A stretch of 64,000 nucleotides of DNA from Sialis fuliginosa. Its lineage: Eukaryota; Arthropoda; Insecta; Megaloptera; Sialidae. Below the pieces are notes generated by a model, which ran no database searches, was not told the DNA's origin, and saw only the letters and a program-made list of their open reading frames with translations. Each line of letters opens with the position of its first letter. Position 1 is the first letter of the stretch. The stretch spans positions 17,050,001 to 17,114,000 of the forward strand of contig OY540810.1 of the NCBI GenBank assembly GCA_961205875.1, given 5' to 3'. The translations under genes and the position numbers were made by a program. Below are positions 11,001 to 19,300 of this stretch, in pieces.

Positions 11001-14000
11001 TCAAAAATAATTCCAGTAATGTTTCCGGTTGCAAAGAATCTTGGCTTCTGGATGTGAGTCACGTCGGTTTGGTCGTGTTATCGGCCAATGTTTCGTCAGA
11101 CAGACATTAGAAAATTTATTTTGTGAAAAGTGTGCTTGGTTACACCTTAGGACATTTTTTTGGTTGTACCACCTTGGGACGTGTCTTGTGATAGAGGACG
11201 AAAACTTGAGAAGTGTATGATTGCTACCAACACACCAGAGAAGCAGAGAATTGAAGTGGAAAAGAGTAAAAAAAGGCAGTAAGAAAGGTAAATTATGCCC
11301 AAAGAAAGAAGTTGTTGAAAAAAAGAAAATTTTCGACTTCTTCTGAACCTTATTAATAATAATTATGTTTAACATATTTTCATAATAAAAAACATTGACT
11401 ATTTAGGTCTTGCTTCATTTCCACATATTTACTATTTTGTCCCAAGGTAAAACCGTAGGTTGTACGTTGGGACAAAAATCACCAACTTATTAAACAACGA
11501 GTAGTGGTGTACGCTTTGGCGATAGCAAAATGATTGTTTGGTAGTAACTGCCTACAATTGTAGCCTCTGCAGGGCTAAAACCCTTTTCCCTACTATTTTT
11601 TTTAAGTAGATATAAATAAAATTATATAGGTAATATACAAGAAGTTACGATGAAATCTTTGAGTTAAGCAGGGGTTATTTTAGTGTGTAGTTGTAGCTTG
11701 TTTCTACAGTTCTAAAGTACAGTTGAAAAAGCTAATTTGTGTAGTTGAAAAAAAGGCCACTATAATTTGTAACAGAAATATAGAGCAAAAAAAATAAATA
11801 AAAAAAGGTAAATTTGGGAATTTCAATTGACATGACCAAAAAAAAAAGTTCTCAGTTTTTAATTTATATTATATTCTGTTCTACATCACTTGTAAAAACA
11901 GTTATCACTTTTCAGTTCATATGATAACTCTGACTTATATCAAAAATAGATTATGATAGAGGGGCGGCACTTTTTTTTTGCCCAGGGCGGCACTTAACGT
12001 AAATCCGCCGCTAGAATGATGAATGTTCTCATCGTTTTGAATCTATACTTGTCGATAATAAAAATGCTCGCTGTGAGATTAAAAGTTAAGTACGATTTAA
12101 TCTTCAGTTCTCAACCCCTGGTACCTACTCATAAATAATAATAACTATAATTTCGGAATATTTATTAAAAATGTAAATAAAATAAACAAATATTAATTCT
12201 ATGATGACTGATGACTTATATGTACCGACATTTTACATATAGGTATAATATTAAACCAAAATTTCAGAAAAAAAATTAAAATTTGGCGAAACTTTAGTAT
12301 CCGACGTACACACAGATTTCATATTTTTGTTTGTTGGCAATACATTATTTGGGTGTGCGCGCGCATATGATTTATGTTAGTGATTGAACGGTGTTCAAAC
12401 GGTGGAATATATGCGACCGTTAAAAGAATAATATTATAATTATATTATATCAATAAACATATTATGTTTATCAACATATAACTGATTATTTTGTTAAATA
12501 TATTTAGTAATTTCATGTTCACACGTGACAAACCTAAAATACGTGTGTATATTTTACTTTTCATATATGTATATAATTAACCAACGTAATGTGTAATAAG
12601 AAATTCTGGCAGGCCTGAAGACCGTCGAGACCGCCTTCGGCTATTATTAAGAAATAAAAATTGATAATTTAACAAATAAGTTGAATAATTAATATCTCAG
12701 CTTGACGCGATCCTACAGACTCCAATTTTTATTTAAATATAGCTTACACCATTACCTTTAAGACTATCTAATGCCCGAAGACCGCCGAGACCGCCTTCGG
12801 CTATTATTAAGATAATTGATAATTTAACAAATAAGTTGAATAGCTAATATGTCAGCTTGGCGCGATCCTACAGATTCCAATTAAAAAAATATATATTTCA
12901 AGGATTGTTACGTGTGAACATGAAATTACTAAATATACTTTAAAAAATAATCAGTTATATGTTGATAGACATAATACATATGTTTATTAATATAATATAA
13001 TTATAATATTATTTTATTATACTATAATCTTTTAGCGGTCGCATATATTCCACCGTTTGAAGACCGTTCAATCACTAACATAAATAATATGCGCGCGCAC
13101 ACCCAAATAATGTATTGCCAACAAACAAAAATATGAAATCTGTGTGTACGTCGGATACTAAAGTTTCGCCTAAAATTTTATAAATATGAGTACCTATACA
13201 TTAAAGAAATGTATTTATTCTGTGGTTAAAATTGCTACAAAAATTTAAATAAACTATAAAAATTACAAAAAATCGGTTCAAACCTGTTCGGAGGACTTGA
13301 ACTGGTTACCGAAATAAAAAATATATAAAAAAAATTGAACCAAAACTTAATTTTCTTTGTAAACTGGAGTCAGACCGGTTCAGAAAATTGTATCGGTTTG
13401 ACTCCCTGATAAAATCTTTTGCTAAAAAATTGAAAAATTTCATATTGCTTCTATTTATGAAAATATATGTTTGTCTTATATCTCAAAAACTATGAAATTT
13501 CTGAAAATTAAAAAAATATATTTAAATAGAACCCTACATTATTTATTTGAAACTTTTTTTTTAATTTCGAGTCGCTTAAAAACTATTCATGATGTAAATT
13601 TTCGACTAAAACAGTTTTTTACTAATATCTAGTAGAAAATGAAAATTTTTTGAGACGTTATGCACCATTAAACTCTCTTCTCTTAAAAGTAACTTTTGTC
13701 TCATTTTACCAAATCTTATAGTTTCCGAAGTTTCTATATTGTACCCTGAGTCAATTTTTTCCAAAAATATTTTCATCTCATTACCCCCTAACGTTCTTCA
13801 AAATTTTTATTAGTACGGCTGTCTAGACCTGAAGAGAAATTAAACAAGGTAGAAGTATAAAAAGTATATAATTATTTCATTTAAAAAAATTGAGTTTTTA
13901 TACTTCTTTGGCATGATTGAAAAACATTGAATAAATCTCAAATAAGTATATAAAAATATAACAATATTCTGCTGTTTGCTTCAAATATAATTAAAAATTT

Positions 14001-15832
14001 AGTAAACATTATGATAAAGTACTCATCGAAACTTTTATTGATTTGATATAAAATAACAAAAAAATAAATATTTATAACCTCAAATATTTACAAATATTAT
14101 TTTGAATTTACCGGTATAAACCATAGACAAAGTCATAAACATGGAGCATACGTTGGATATTTTGGTTAAATACGAGAGAAAATTTAATACATTACAGGAA
14201 ACTATGAATGTCATGACGTCACTATGTTATTGTTCCGTTACAATGTACCATATTTACCATTTCATTTCCGTTGCATTAATAAAATTTTACCCTCAACGAA
14301 CTATAACTTTAAAAATATTATTTATTATACGCTTTCATAGGACATCGCTGTATATTTCATTATAATTTTACAATGTGCATTCATTACTTATATCATTCAA
14401 AATTTGAATATTGTCTCTATTTCTAAAAAAGAGCAGATATCGAGGTAATACTGTATACTAATCTTCTTTAAAATTTAAATAGTAAACATTAATTTTTTTA
14501 CCTTTACCCCCCCCCCCCCCCCCATGGCCCTTACAAAGAGAGGGCTGGCAGGGTTCTAGCTTGGGAACCCAGGGCTAAGGGGGCTCGGTGCGGCCTGCCA
14601 CAAATTCTAGACTGGAGGCCCACGATAAGATGTGGGGGCCATGCCCCCCCCCCACCTTTTTTGTTAATAATATATGAGCCAATAAAACTTGCATACATAA
14701 TACACACGACTAAAACCGCGGAGAAATTGCATTTTAAAATAATAATAATAATAATTTTGATCGCCGAGACCATTCCTAAATTGAATGGCAGCGAGTTGAC
14801 CATCACCGAGTTAGACGCGCTGAGTTGACCTGTCCCGATAAATAGTAGTACTTGTCTGTTAGCTGATCTTTGATTATGAAGTTCATATACAAACTTGTTC
14901 TTGGTCTTGGTCTTATCTGACATTTTTATAATTTTAATTCAATTAAAATATGATTCAAATTATTTTAAAACAATTTTTTGTAACACAAATTGAGTTCCTG
15001 TTATTATCTAAAATAATCTACAGTTTCGCTACAGGAGATTAGGGGTAGCAGAGATTGTCCTAACTAAGAATAATTTACATATTATAGTGAATTAATCATA
15101 TGAGATATTAAGCATAGAGGAGGTATGACAGCCAAAAAAGCAAACATTCAGTAGAAAGAGAAATAAAGGATGGTGAGTAAATCCATCTTTGTTAAATGAC
15201 AGCATTCACATATACACTTCTAACTTACATCCACTTAGGGATGAATGTGTCAAAAGACAGATATCTTTACTCACAATATTTTCTTTCTCATTGTTTAAAA
15301 TTGATTAATACCATTTAAAAAAACATTTACCATCATTGCAAGCAGGTAAATTTGTACTCGGCATGCTAGCAATTTCAGCATGATGTAATCTTCTTCGAGG
15401 ACCAATATCTACTTGCCCGTTTAATGGAGCGTTTCGCATGTAGTTTGGTGTAATAGCTGTATTCATTGTATCAGAAATTACAGGTGCATTGTTTCCACCA
15501 AGTAACTGCCGTATATTTGGATCAGTACATACAGCTAAAGGAGTCTCACCTTTTTCAGTGTGAATACTCGGGTCTGCTCCATTGAACAGTAACAATCTAA
15601 CAATGTTTGCATGATTTCTTTTACATGCCCAGTGCAAAGGGGTCCTAGGAAAATAGCATTCTTAATATTTTAACATTATTTTGCGGTTATGTGTTACTTA
15701 TATTATAAAAACTGACCATCCATTTATATCATGTTTTGCATTTACATTAATTCCTTTCCTTAATAATTCTTCTACAGCTTCAGTATCACCAATACAAGCT
15801 GCTTCACGTAATTTTTCTTCTAAATTCTTCAT
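4694..15832 (-). CDS. ANKRD40: Ankyrin repeat domain-containing protein 40 orthologue
   Basis: Predicted three-exon gene, join of 15832-15717, 15644-15331 and 5007-4694, giving 247 residues. Residues about 1-75 form two ankyrin-type repeats: LREAACIGDTEAVEELLRKG, then NGWTPLHWACKRNHANIVRL and LLLFNGADP. Residues about 145-225 match the conserved ANKRD40 C-terminal domain (NDADFIEVEV, ELGVNVARVERLRKLPDTRI, LELVL). The order and motifs are those of vertebrate ANKRD40, whose biochemical role is poorly known. All junctions are GT-AG and phases agree (2 then 1); codon 144 (Asp) is rebuilt from G|AT. An in-frame TAA lies just upstream of the ATG. The linker between domains is much shorter than in the human protein (about 368 residues), so a missed exon in the 10.3-kb intron cannot be excluded. 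It lies head to head with ECHS1. Confidence 0.87.
5101..5274. repeat. Short foldback, 174 bp, in ANKRD40 intron 2
   Basis: Arms of about 70 bp (5101-5172 and 5203-5274) are nearly exact inverted copies around a 30-bp loop. They begin and end CACTTAAACTAAAATATACA / complement and include the core CGAAACACGTG. The phrase TATACTCATCCA occurs on both sides (near 5056 and 5275), suggesting insertion into the edge of the next element, possibly with a 12-bp duplication. Confidence 0.75.
5277..5957. mobile_element. Tc1/mariner-like MITE, ATTAAAGGAAC ends
   Basis: Begins TACTCATCCAAACAATTAAA and its right end is the complement AATTGTTCCTTTAATTGTTT-like sequence at 5940-5957. The interior is homologous to the intact copy at 33357-34250, sharing a palindromic layout and the phrases TACAGCACTTCAAAAAACA and TGACTTTATTAGAAAAAA. 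The right terminus has lost its outer bases where another foldback abuts. Confidence 0.6.
5958..6097. repeat. Mini foldback, GCCGTGTTTAGAC ends
   Basis: 140 bp bounded by GCCGTGTTTAGAC and its complement GTCTAAACACGGC, with the arms extending through AACAAAACAGCAA / complement. It is wedged between the Tc1-like MITE and the next foldback. It is non-coding. Confidence 0.7.
6098..7590. repeat. Foldback repeat with nested insertion
   Basis: The left arm (about 6098-6520) and right arm (6600-6946 continuing at 7419-7500) are inverted copies. They share GCGGTCTATGACCTTGAGCG, TTGGTAACGAGATATAATGC and AACCATAATG blocks. The centre near 6560 is A/T-rich. The right arm is interrupted by the element at 6947-7418. 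A related half copy lies in ECHS1 intron 4 (30781-32165), where the 3' flank (ACTCTGTAGAACAATCTC) also matches, so the family extends to about 7590. No coding capacity. Confidence 0.8.
6947..7418. mobile_element. MITE with CAGAGGCGTATTTAC ends
   Basis: Inverted ends CAGAGGCGTATTTACC and GTAAATACGCCACTG enclose GGGCGGC-repeated edges and an A/T-rich middle. The right arm's partner sequence and the related copy near 31136 provide an empty site (GGTGGTAAAACATTTT or GGTGGTAATACATTTT), showing a duplication of about 6-8 bp including GGTAAA. It is hAT-like by its CAG...CTG ends. A relative with GGGCGGCAC edges ends near 12016. Confidence 0.7.
7656..7800. mobile_element. hAT-like end fragment
   Basis: Starts CAGGCCTGGCCAACCC followed by GGGCCGC-type subterminal sequence, a common hAT terminus. 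I could not find the matching right end, so this is a fragment or a strongly decayed copy. Confidence 0.4.
8020..8786 (+). mobile_element. Fragment of the CGGAACCCTAAAAA family
   Basis: It contains CACAGATGAAGGGTAGTAAT and GACGGACAGACGGACGACAA followed by the terminal hairpin GGGTTTCTTCGGAACCC and TAAAAA. The same right end is seen at 21772, 47749 and 57725. The left end is not identifiable. It abuts the hAT transposase fragment. Confidence 0.6.
8787..9095 (+). pseudogene. hAT transposase C-terminal fragment
   Basis: The open frame (first ATG 8802) encodes about 97 residues. YWKEGKYNQPDKLAMIVLAA, then RLFSGLKFLF and LGDDIIDDIMIVRSN, is the signature of the hAT transposase C-terminal dimerisation domain: tryptophan, LA..L, (E)RLFS, DDI...RSN. 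The N-terminal zinc finger and the catalytic DDE region are absent. An in-frame stop lies at 8781-8783, where another repeat ends. It lies inside ANKRD40 intron 2 but on the opposite strand. It is a dead remnant, not a host gene. Confidence 0.8.
9203..10900. repeat. Large foldback, 1.7 kb, in ANKRD40 intron 2
   Basis: Arms of about 670 bp (9203-9875 and 10238-10900) are inverted copies, for example GTAATTACCCTAACATGTTG near 9277 against its complement near 10812, and TGCGACCTGTAGAACAAATA in the right arm. The left end reads AGGGTCAATCCATATGAA. A half copy at about 22690-22935 ends TTGATATGGATTGACCCCTT, confirming that terminus. The loop contains ATATAGGGTGTCCCC, an end typical of another dispersed element. 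Non-coding. Confidence 0.85.
10901..11400. repeat. Unclassified dispersed repeat
   Basis: The stretch around 11030-11100 (AATCTTGGCTTCTGGATGTG, CACGTCGGTTTGGTCGTGTT, ATCGGCCAATGTTTCGTC) is related to 32880-32965, so it is repeated DNA rather than an exon. A 124-codon minus-strand open frame crosses it but shows no recognisable domain. Confidence 0.4.
11401..12282. other. Intronic stretch with MITE end near 12016
   Basis: Mostly AT-rich. Near 11960-12016 it carries GGGGCGGCAC and CCCAGGGCGGCACTTAACGT then AATCCGCCGCTAG, the right end of a MITE related to 6947-7418. The left end is not clear. No gene was seen. Confidence 0.45.
12283..13175. repeat. Foldback with internal direct repeats
   Basis: Arms 12283-12550 and about 12905-13175 are inverted copies, including CCGACGTACACACAGATTTC and ATGCGCGCGCACACCCAAAT with their complements. 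The loop holds two direct copies (about 12614-12726 and 12772-12882) of a roughly 112-bp unit with ACCGCCTTCGGCTATTATTA and GCGATCCTACAGA. Non-coding. The alternating GC tract in each arm is unusual for this AT-rich window. Confidence 0.85.
13176..14506. other. Intronic AT-rich stretch, no gene seen
   Basis: Scattered repeat-like text (CGGTTCAAACCTGTTC, ACCGGTTCAGAAAATTG) but no bounded element or conserved frame. The 74-codon frame at 14141-14365 has no recognisable content. Confidence 0.35.
14507..14655. repeat. GC-rich repeat bounded by C runs
   Basis: A run of 17 C residues (14507-14523) opens a GC-rich block that closes with another C run near 14645. The ends CCCCATGGCCC and GGGGGCCATGCCCC are imperfect inverted repeats, so this is probably a small transposon. 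Runs this long are prone to sequencing or assembly error. Confidence 0.45.
14656..15304. other. Intron 2 proximal part, no gene seen
   Basis: A minus-strand frame reaching 14923 begins MSDKTKTKNKFVYELHNQRS and is less AT-rich than its surroundings, but I recognise no domain and see no supporting splice context. The rest is AT-rich intron. Confidence 0.35.
15331..15644 (-). CDS. ANKRD40: ANKRD40 exon 2 (second ankyrin repeat)
   Basis: 314 nt. The acceptor is CCTAG|GACC and the donor GATG|GTAAAT at 15330. It encodes TPLHWACKRNHANIVRLLLF and NGADPSIHTEKGETPLAV, then PNIRQLLGG and a low-complexity linker containing APVISDTMNTAITPNYMRNA. The TPLHWA and GADP motifs are classic ankyrin signatures, and the wording around them is that of ANKRD40. 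The linker is the least conserved part. Confidence 0.9.
15645..15716 (-). other. ANKRD40 intron 1 (72 bp)
   Basis: A compact phase-2 intron with donor TG|GTCAGT and acceptor TAG|GACC. Its removal restores the Trp codon of the NGWTPLHWACKRN motif, which directly supports the splice. Confidence 0.9.
15717..15832 (-). CDS. ANKRD40: ANKRD40 exon 1 (start and first ankyrin repeat)
   Basis: 116 coding nt starting at ATG 15832-15830. Two in-frame TAA codons (15844-15839) lie a few bases upstream, fixing this as the first usable start. It encodes MKNLEEKLREAACIGDTEAV and continues to NVNAKHDING with the W split across the intron. The LREAA..GD motif is the start of the first ankyrin repeat in ANKRD40. 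Confidence 0.9.
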
Positions 15833-16278
15833 TTTTGTTTATTATAGACAGGTAAACAGAGGTTAATGTCAAATGTCAAAATACTCGTTCTAGTATTACA
15901 AGACGAAAAAATATACATAACTCTATTATGTCATATAGGATAATTTAAATTAGTTTTTTTTTTATAAAACGTAGTTTCAAATGATCTTTCTTGAAGAGTT
16001 AAAAAAACTTAACATTTTGAAAATCAATAACTTTTCATTTATGCGATATACTTAAAACTTATATTTAACGATATTTTTTAAACTCCAAAAATGTAACTCT
16101 ATAGTGTATATTATATAATATGATATGTACTTGTGATGTATCCTTGAATATTGTTGCTGGCCTTGGTCAGCCTTGGTGATAAGATAATAATATTTAAATT
16201 AAATTCATTGAAAGGCGGAGTTCAGAGTACATGTTTTATTTTTAATTCACTTCTCTACCGGCGATTAACAGCAACATA
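15833..16278. promoter_or_regulatory. Shared upstream region of ANKRD40 and ECHS1
   Basis: 446 bp separate two divergently transcribed start codons, so both 5' UTRs and promoters must lie here. No TATA box is convincing. The centre contains a small internal repeat (GGCCTTGGTCAGCCTTGGTG at about 16158). Both genes are of housekeeping type, which fits a bidirectional promoter, but this is inferred from position only. Confidence 0.6.
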
Positions 16279-16366
16279 ATGGCAGCAACAACTATCAGCA
16301 AACTCTTTTTAAATAAAATAAGTACTAAAAATGTAGGATTCAGTGTATACAGATATTGTACAGCAG
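16279..16366 (+). CDS. ECHS1: ECHS1 exon 1 (targeting peptide)
   Basis: 88 coding nt; donor GCAG|GTAATA. It encodes [20 protein letters not shown] followed by FSVYRYCTA: three Lys and one Arg, no acidic residue, several Ser/Thr, which is the composition of a mitochondrial presequence. Intron 1 (16367-16428) is only 62 bp. Confidence 0.93.
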
Positions 16367-19300
16367 GTAATATAATATATATTTTTCATATAATTAATTC
16401 CGAAATGTATTATGTATTATGCTTGCAGTTAAATCATATGAATTCATCAAAACTGAGAAAGTGGGAACGAAACAAAATGTTGCTGTTATAATGCTTAATA
16501 GACCAAAAGCTTTGAATGCACTTTGCAATGGTTTAATGACTGAAGTAGGTGAAGCGATTTCAGTATTTGAGAAAGATGAAACTGTTGGTGCCATTATTCT
16601 CACAGGAAGTGAGAAAGCATTTGCCGCTGGAGCTGATATTAAGGAAATGCAAAATAACACATACTCATCAAACATTAAAAACGATTTTCTTGCCCATTGG
16701 ACTCGAGTAGCTGAATGCAAAAAACCTGTTATCGCTGCAGTGAATGGTTTTGCGGTATGAATAATTCACTAATTTAATTAATTACTGTGTCCATTAGGGA
16801 ATGTCCAAAAACCACGTAATGCTTTTTTTCCAAAATTTTTTGACCCCCTTTCATGTAACGCCTTGTAGACAATAGTCTTTGACCCCCCCTACTTAATATT
16901 ATGTAACACAGTACCATATACAGGCTTTCTTAGCGCACTTCCCATAAGAGAAAGAAAAAAAAGTTTGGTACATAATATTATTCGTTTGAAAAGATCAATA
17001 ATATATAAATCATAATCATAATTATTTTCAACAATACAGGTTGTCCCATTTTTGCGCTATAACAAAAACAAAGATTTTTTAAATGGAACACCGTAATTGT
17101 TGAAAATAATTTTAGAGCGTTTATTATGTACCAAACTTTTTTTCTATCTCCTATGGGAAGTGCGCTAAGAAAGCCAGACGCACCATTGGAAGACCCTGTA
17201 TATCTATATACTGGGTGTTCTCGACCACTGCTTCTTACAACTTTTTGATGTCGCGGCTCCCCTACAACTCAAATTGATAACCCACGGCTCCCCTAATTTT
17301 TTTTTGGAACCCAGGTTGGTTAAGAAAAATTATTTGTTTAATGTTCACTCCTGTACAACTGGAGTGCTATCTAGCCGTAAAGGAAGTATTTAGAATTCAC
17401 GCCAACAGTTTAAAATGTTTGATTTAAAAAATAATGCGTGAAATTAATACGGTTTTATAATAAACTAGGGGGCCGCGGCCATCACTTTAAGAAGCTCTGT
17501 TCTAGACCACCCGCCCACTATGATTTACGCCCAAATTATTGAAGATAGAGTTTTATGATAAAAAATTTACTATATAGGTATATTGACTCTAAAGAATTTC
17601 AGGAAAATATTTTCAGCCCCTTAAAACCCCCCGTGGGGGATAGTTTGAGGGATGTATGCCTGTTTCTCAGCAAAATCAAATGGAACGGTATATCTAAAAG
17701 TAGATAATTTTAAAGATCATAAAAAAGTAAAAAACTTTTGTAAAAAAAATTTTTTCATACATTAAATTGTTTAGAAAATATGGCGACTTGTTCCCAAATT
17801 TTAGGGTTTTACTAAAAGTAAGTTCTCTAGTTTCATTAAATATTAATAAAAATTTTTTTTTTTTTTTAAAGTAGAAATAATGAACTTTCTTATGATATAT
17901 GATTATTTGAGATTTGGATAGTTTAAAGTGTCATACGCGACATCAAAAGTTCAAAAGTTCAATTGGGGATAATTTAAAGTTTTTAAGTATAATTATGAAT
18001 CAATTAGTACCTACTTTATCTTTAAAATTATAATTTTTTTTTTAAATTTCATTAATATTTAACGAAACTAGAGTAGTTTTTTTATGAATATTCAAGAATT
18101 TTTTACTCAGAAATCATCAACTTCAGAGAAAAAGTACAAGATACAAAAAATGCTCATAAATACTTTTGTATACTAACTTTAATTTATTTTGATTATTTAC
18201 ATTTAGCTCGGAGGAGGATGTGAATTAGCTATGATGTGTGATATTATCTATGCCGGTAATAAAGCCAGATTTGGGCAGCCAGAAATAGCTATTGGAACAA
18301 TTCCGGGTGCCGGTGGTACCCAAAGATTAACTCGTGTTGCTGGGAAATCAAAAGCAATGGAAATATGTTTAACAGGAAACCATTTTTCAGCTGAAGAAGC
18401 AGAAAAAATGGGTATGAATAAAATATTTTTTTCAATAACCTTATATAATTCAATTTTTTTGGCTTCTGGGTGTAATATGTTCTTATTATAGTAGTTCACG
18501 GCCAAGATTAAGTTTATACAAGGGCAGTTTTAACTTACCTGTCGCCATGTGCCACCCCCCTCTGAATTATCTTGATCTTGTTCCCTGTTTAGTAACATAG
18601 TATATTGGAAATATAAATCATAAATATATCGGAGTAGTCTTTAAACATTTGTAATGTAAGGTAGTGGCACCAGTCTTGGCAAGGACCCCAGTAATGGAAA
18701 TTTTTAAATTAAATGTATTGAATTAAAAATATGTGTTGATATTTGATTACTACCATTTCTGAATATTACTCTATATACATTTATATACATGTCTTACAGC
18801 GTCATTTGATGACAATCGGCCAATAGGTGTCAAAATGGTGGACATTTAAATTAATTATTAGTATAATTTATTTATTAATTATTATATTATCATAGCGATT
18901 GCTTTACATGTTTCAAATTTGATGATTCTTTATTTTATATCTTTTGTGTCGTAGTACTTATCATTTTGTAGTTACTAGCAAGTGTCCATCACTGCGTTTA
19001 CTTTATCTGGTTTTACTTTATCCATTACTGGAGAAAAAACATAAACAAAATAAAAGGCTATGATTTAAAAAACAAACTATATTTGTGGACTTTGGTAATT
19101 AAATTAATTAAATAAAGAGTTACTTGTTTTATTAGTAACATGAGTTCATGAGAATTATAAAAACCAAGCCTATTAATCCAAAAAACCGAAAACTTACTCT
19201 TATAGCGGCCATAATTGGTGTCTTTACCTTATTCTTGTTTTACGTATTAAAATTTCAAATCATTTATTTAGTTACAGTTGTTTTAGTCAAGTAGATAAAA

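Noticed and set aside
11001..11375. 124-codon minus-strand frame
   Set aside because: It overlaps repeat text related to 32880-32965 and is full of low-complexity FFF/III runs.
14531..14923. 130-codon minus-strand frame starting MSDKTKTKNKFVYELH
   Set aside because: It runs into a C-run repeat and an ATT microsatellite, matches no family I know, and has no supporting splice context.
18231..18505. Frames on both strands extending past ECHS1 exon 3
   Set aside because: The plus-strand frame is exon 3 read into its intron; the minus-strand one is its shadow. The donor at 18412 is required by protein homology.
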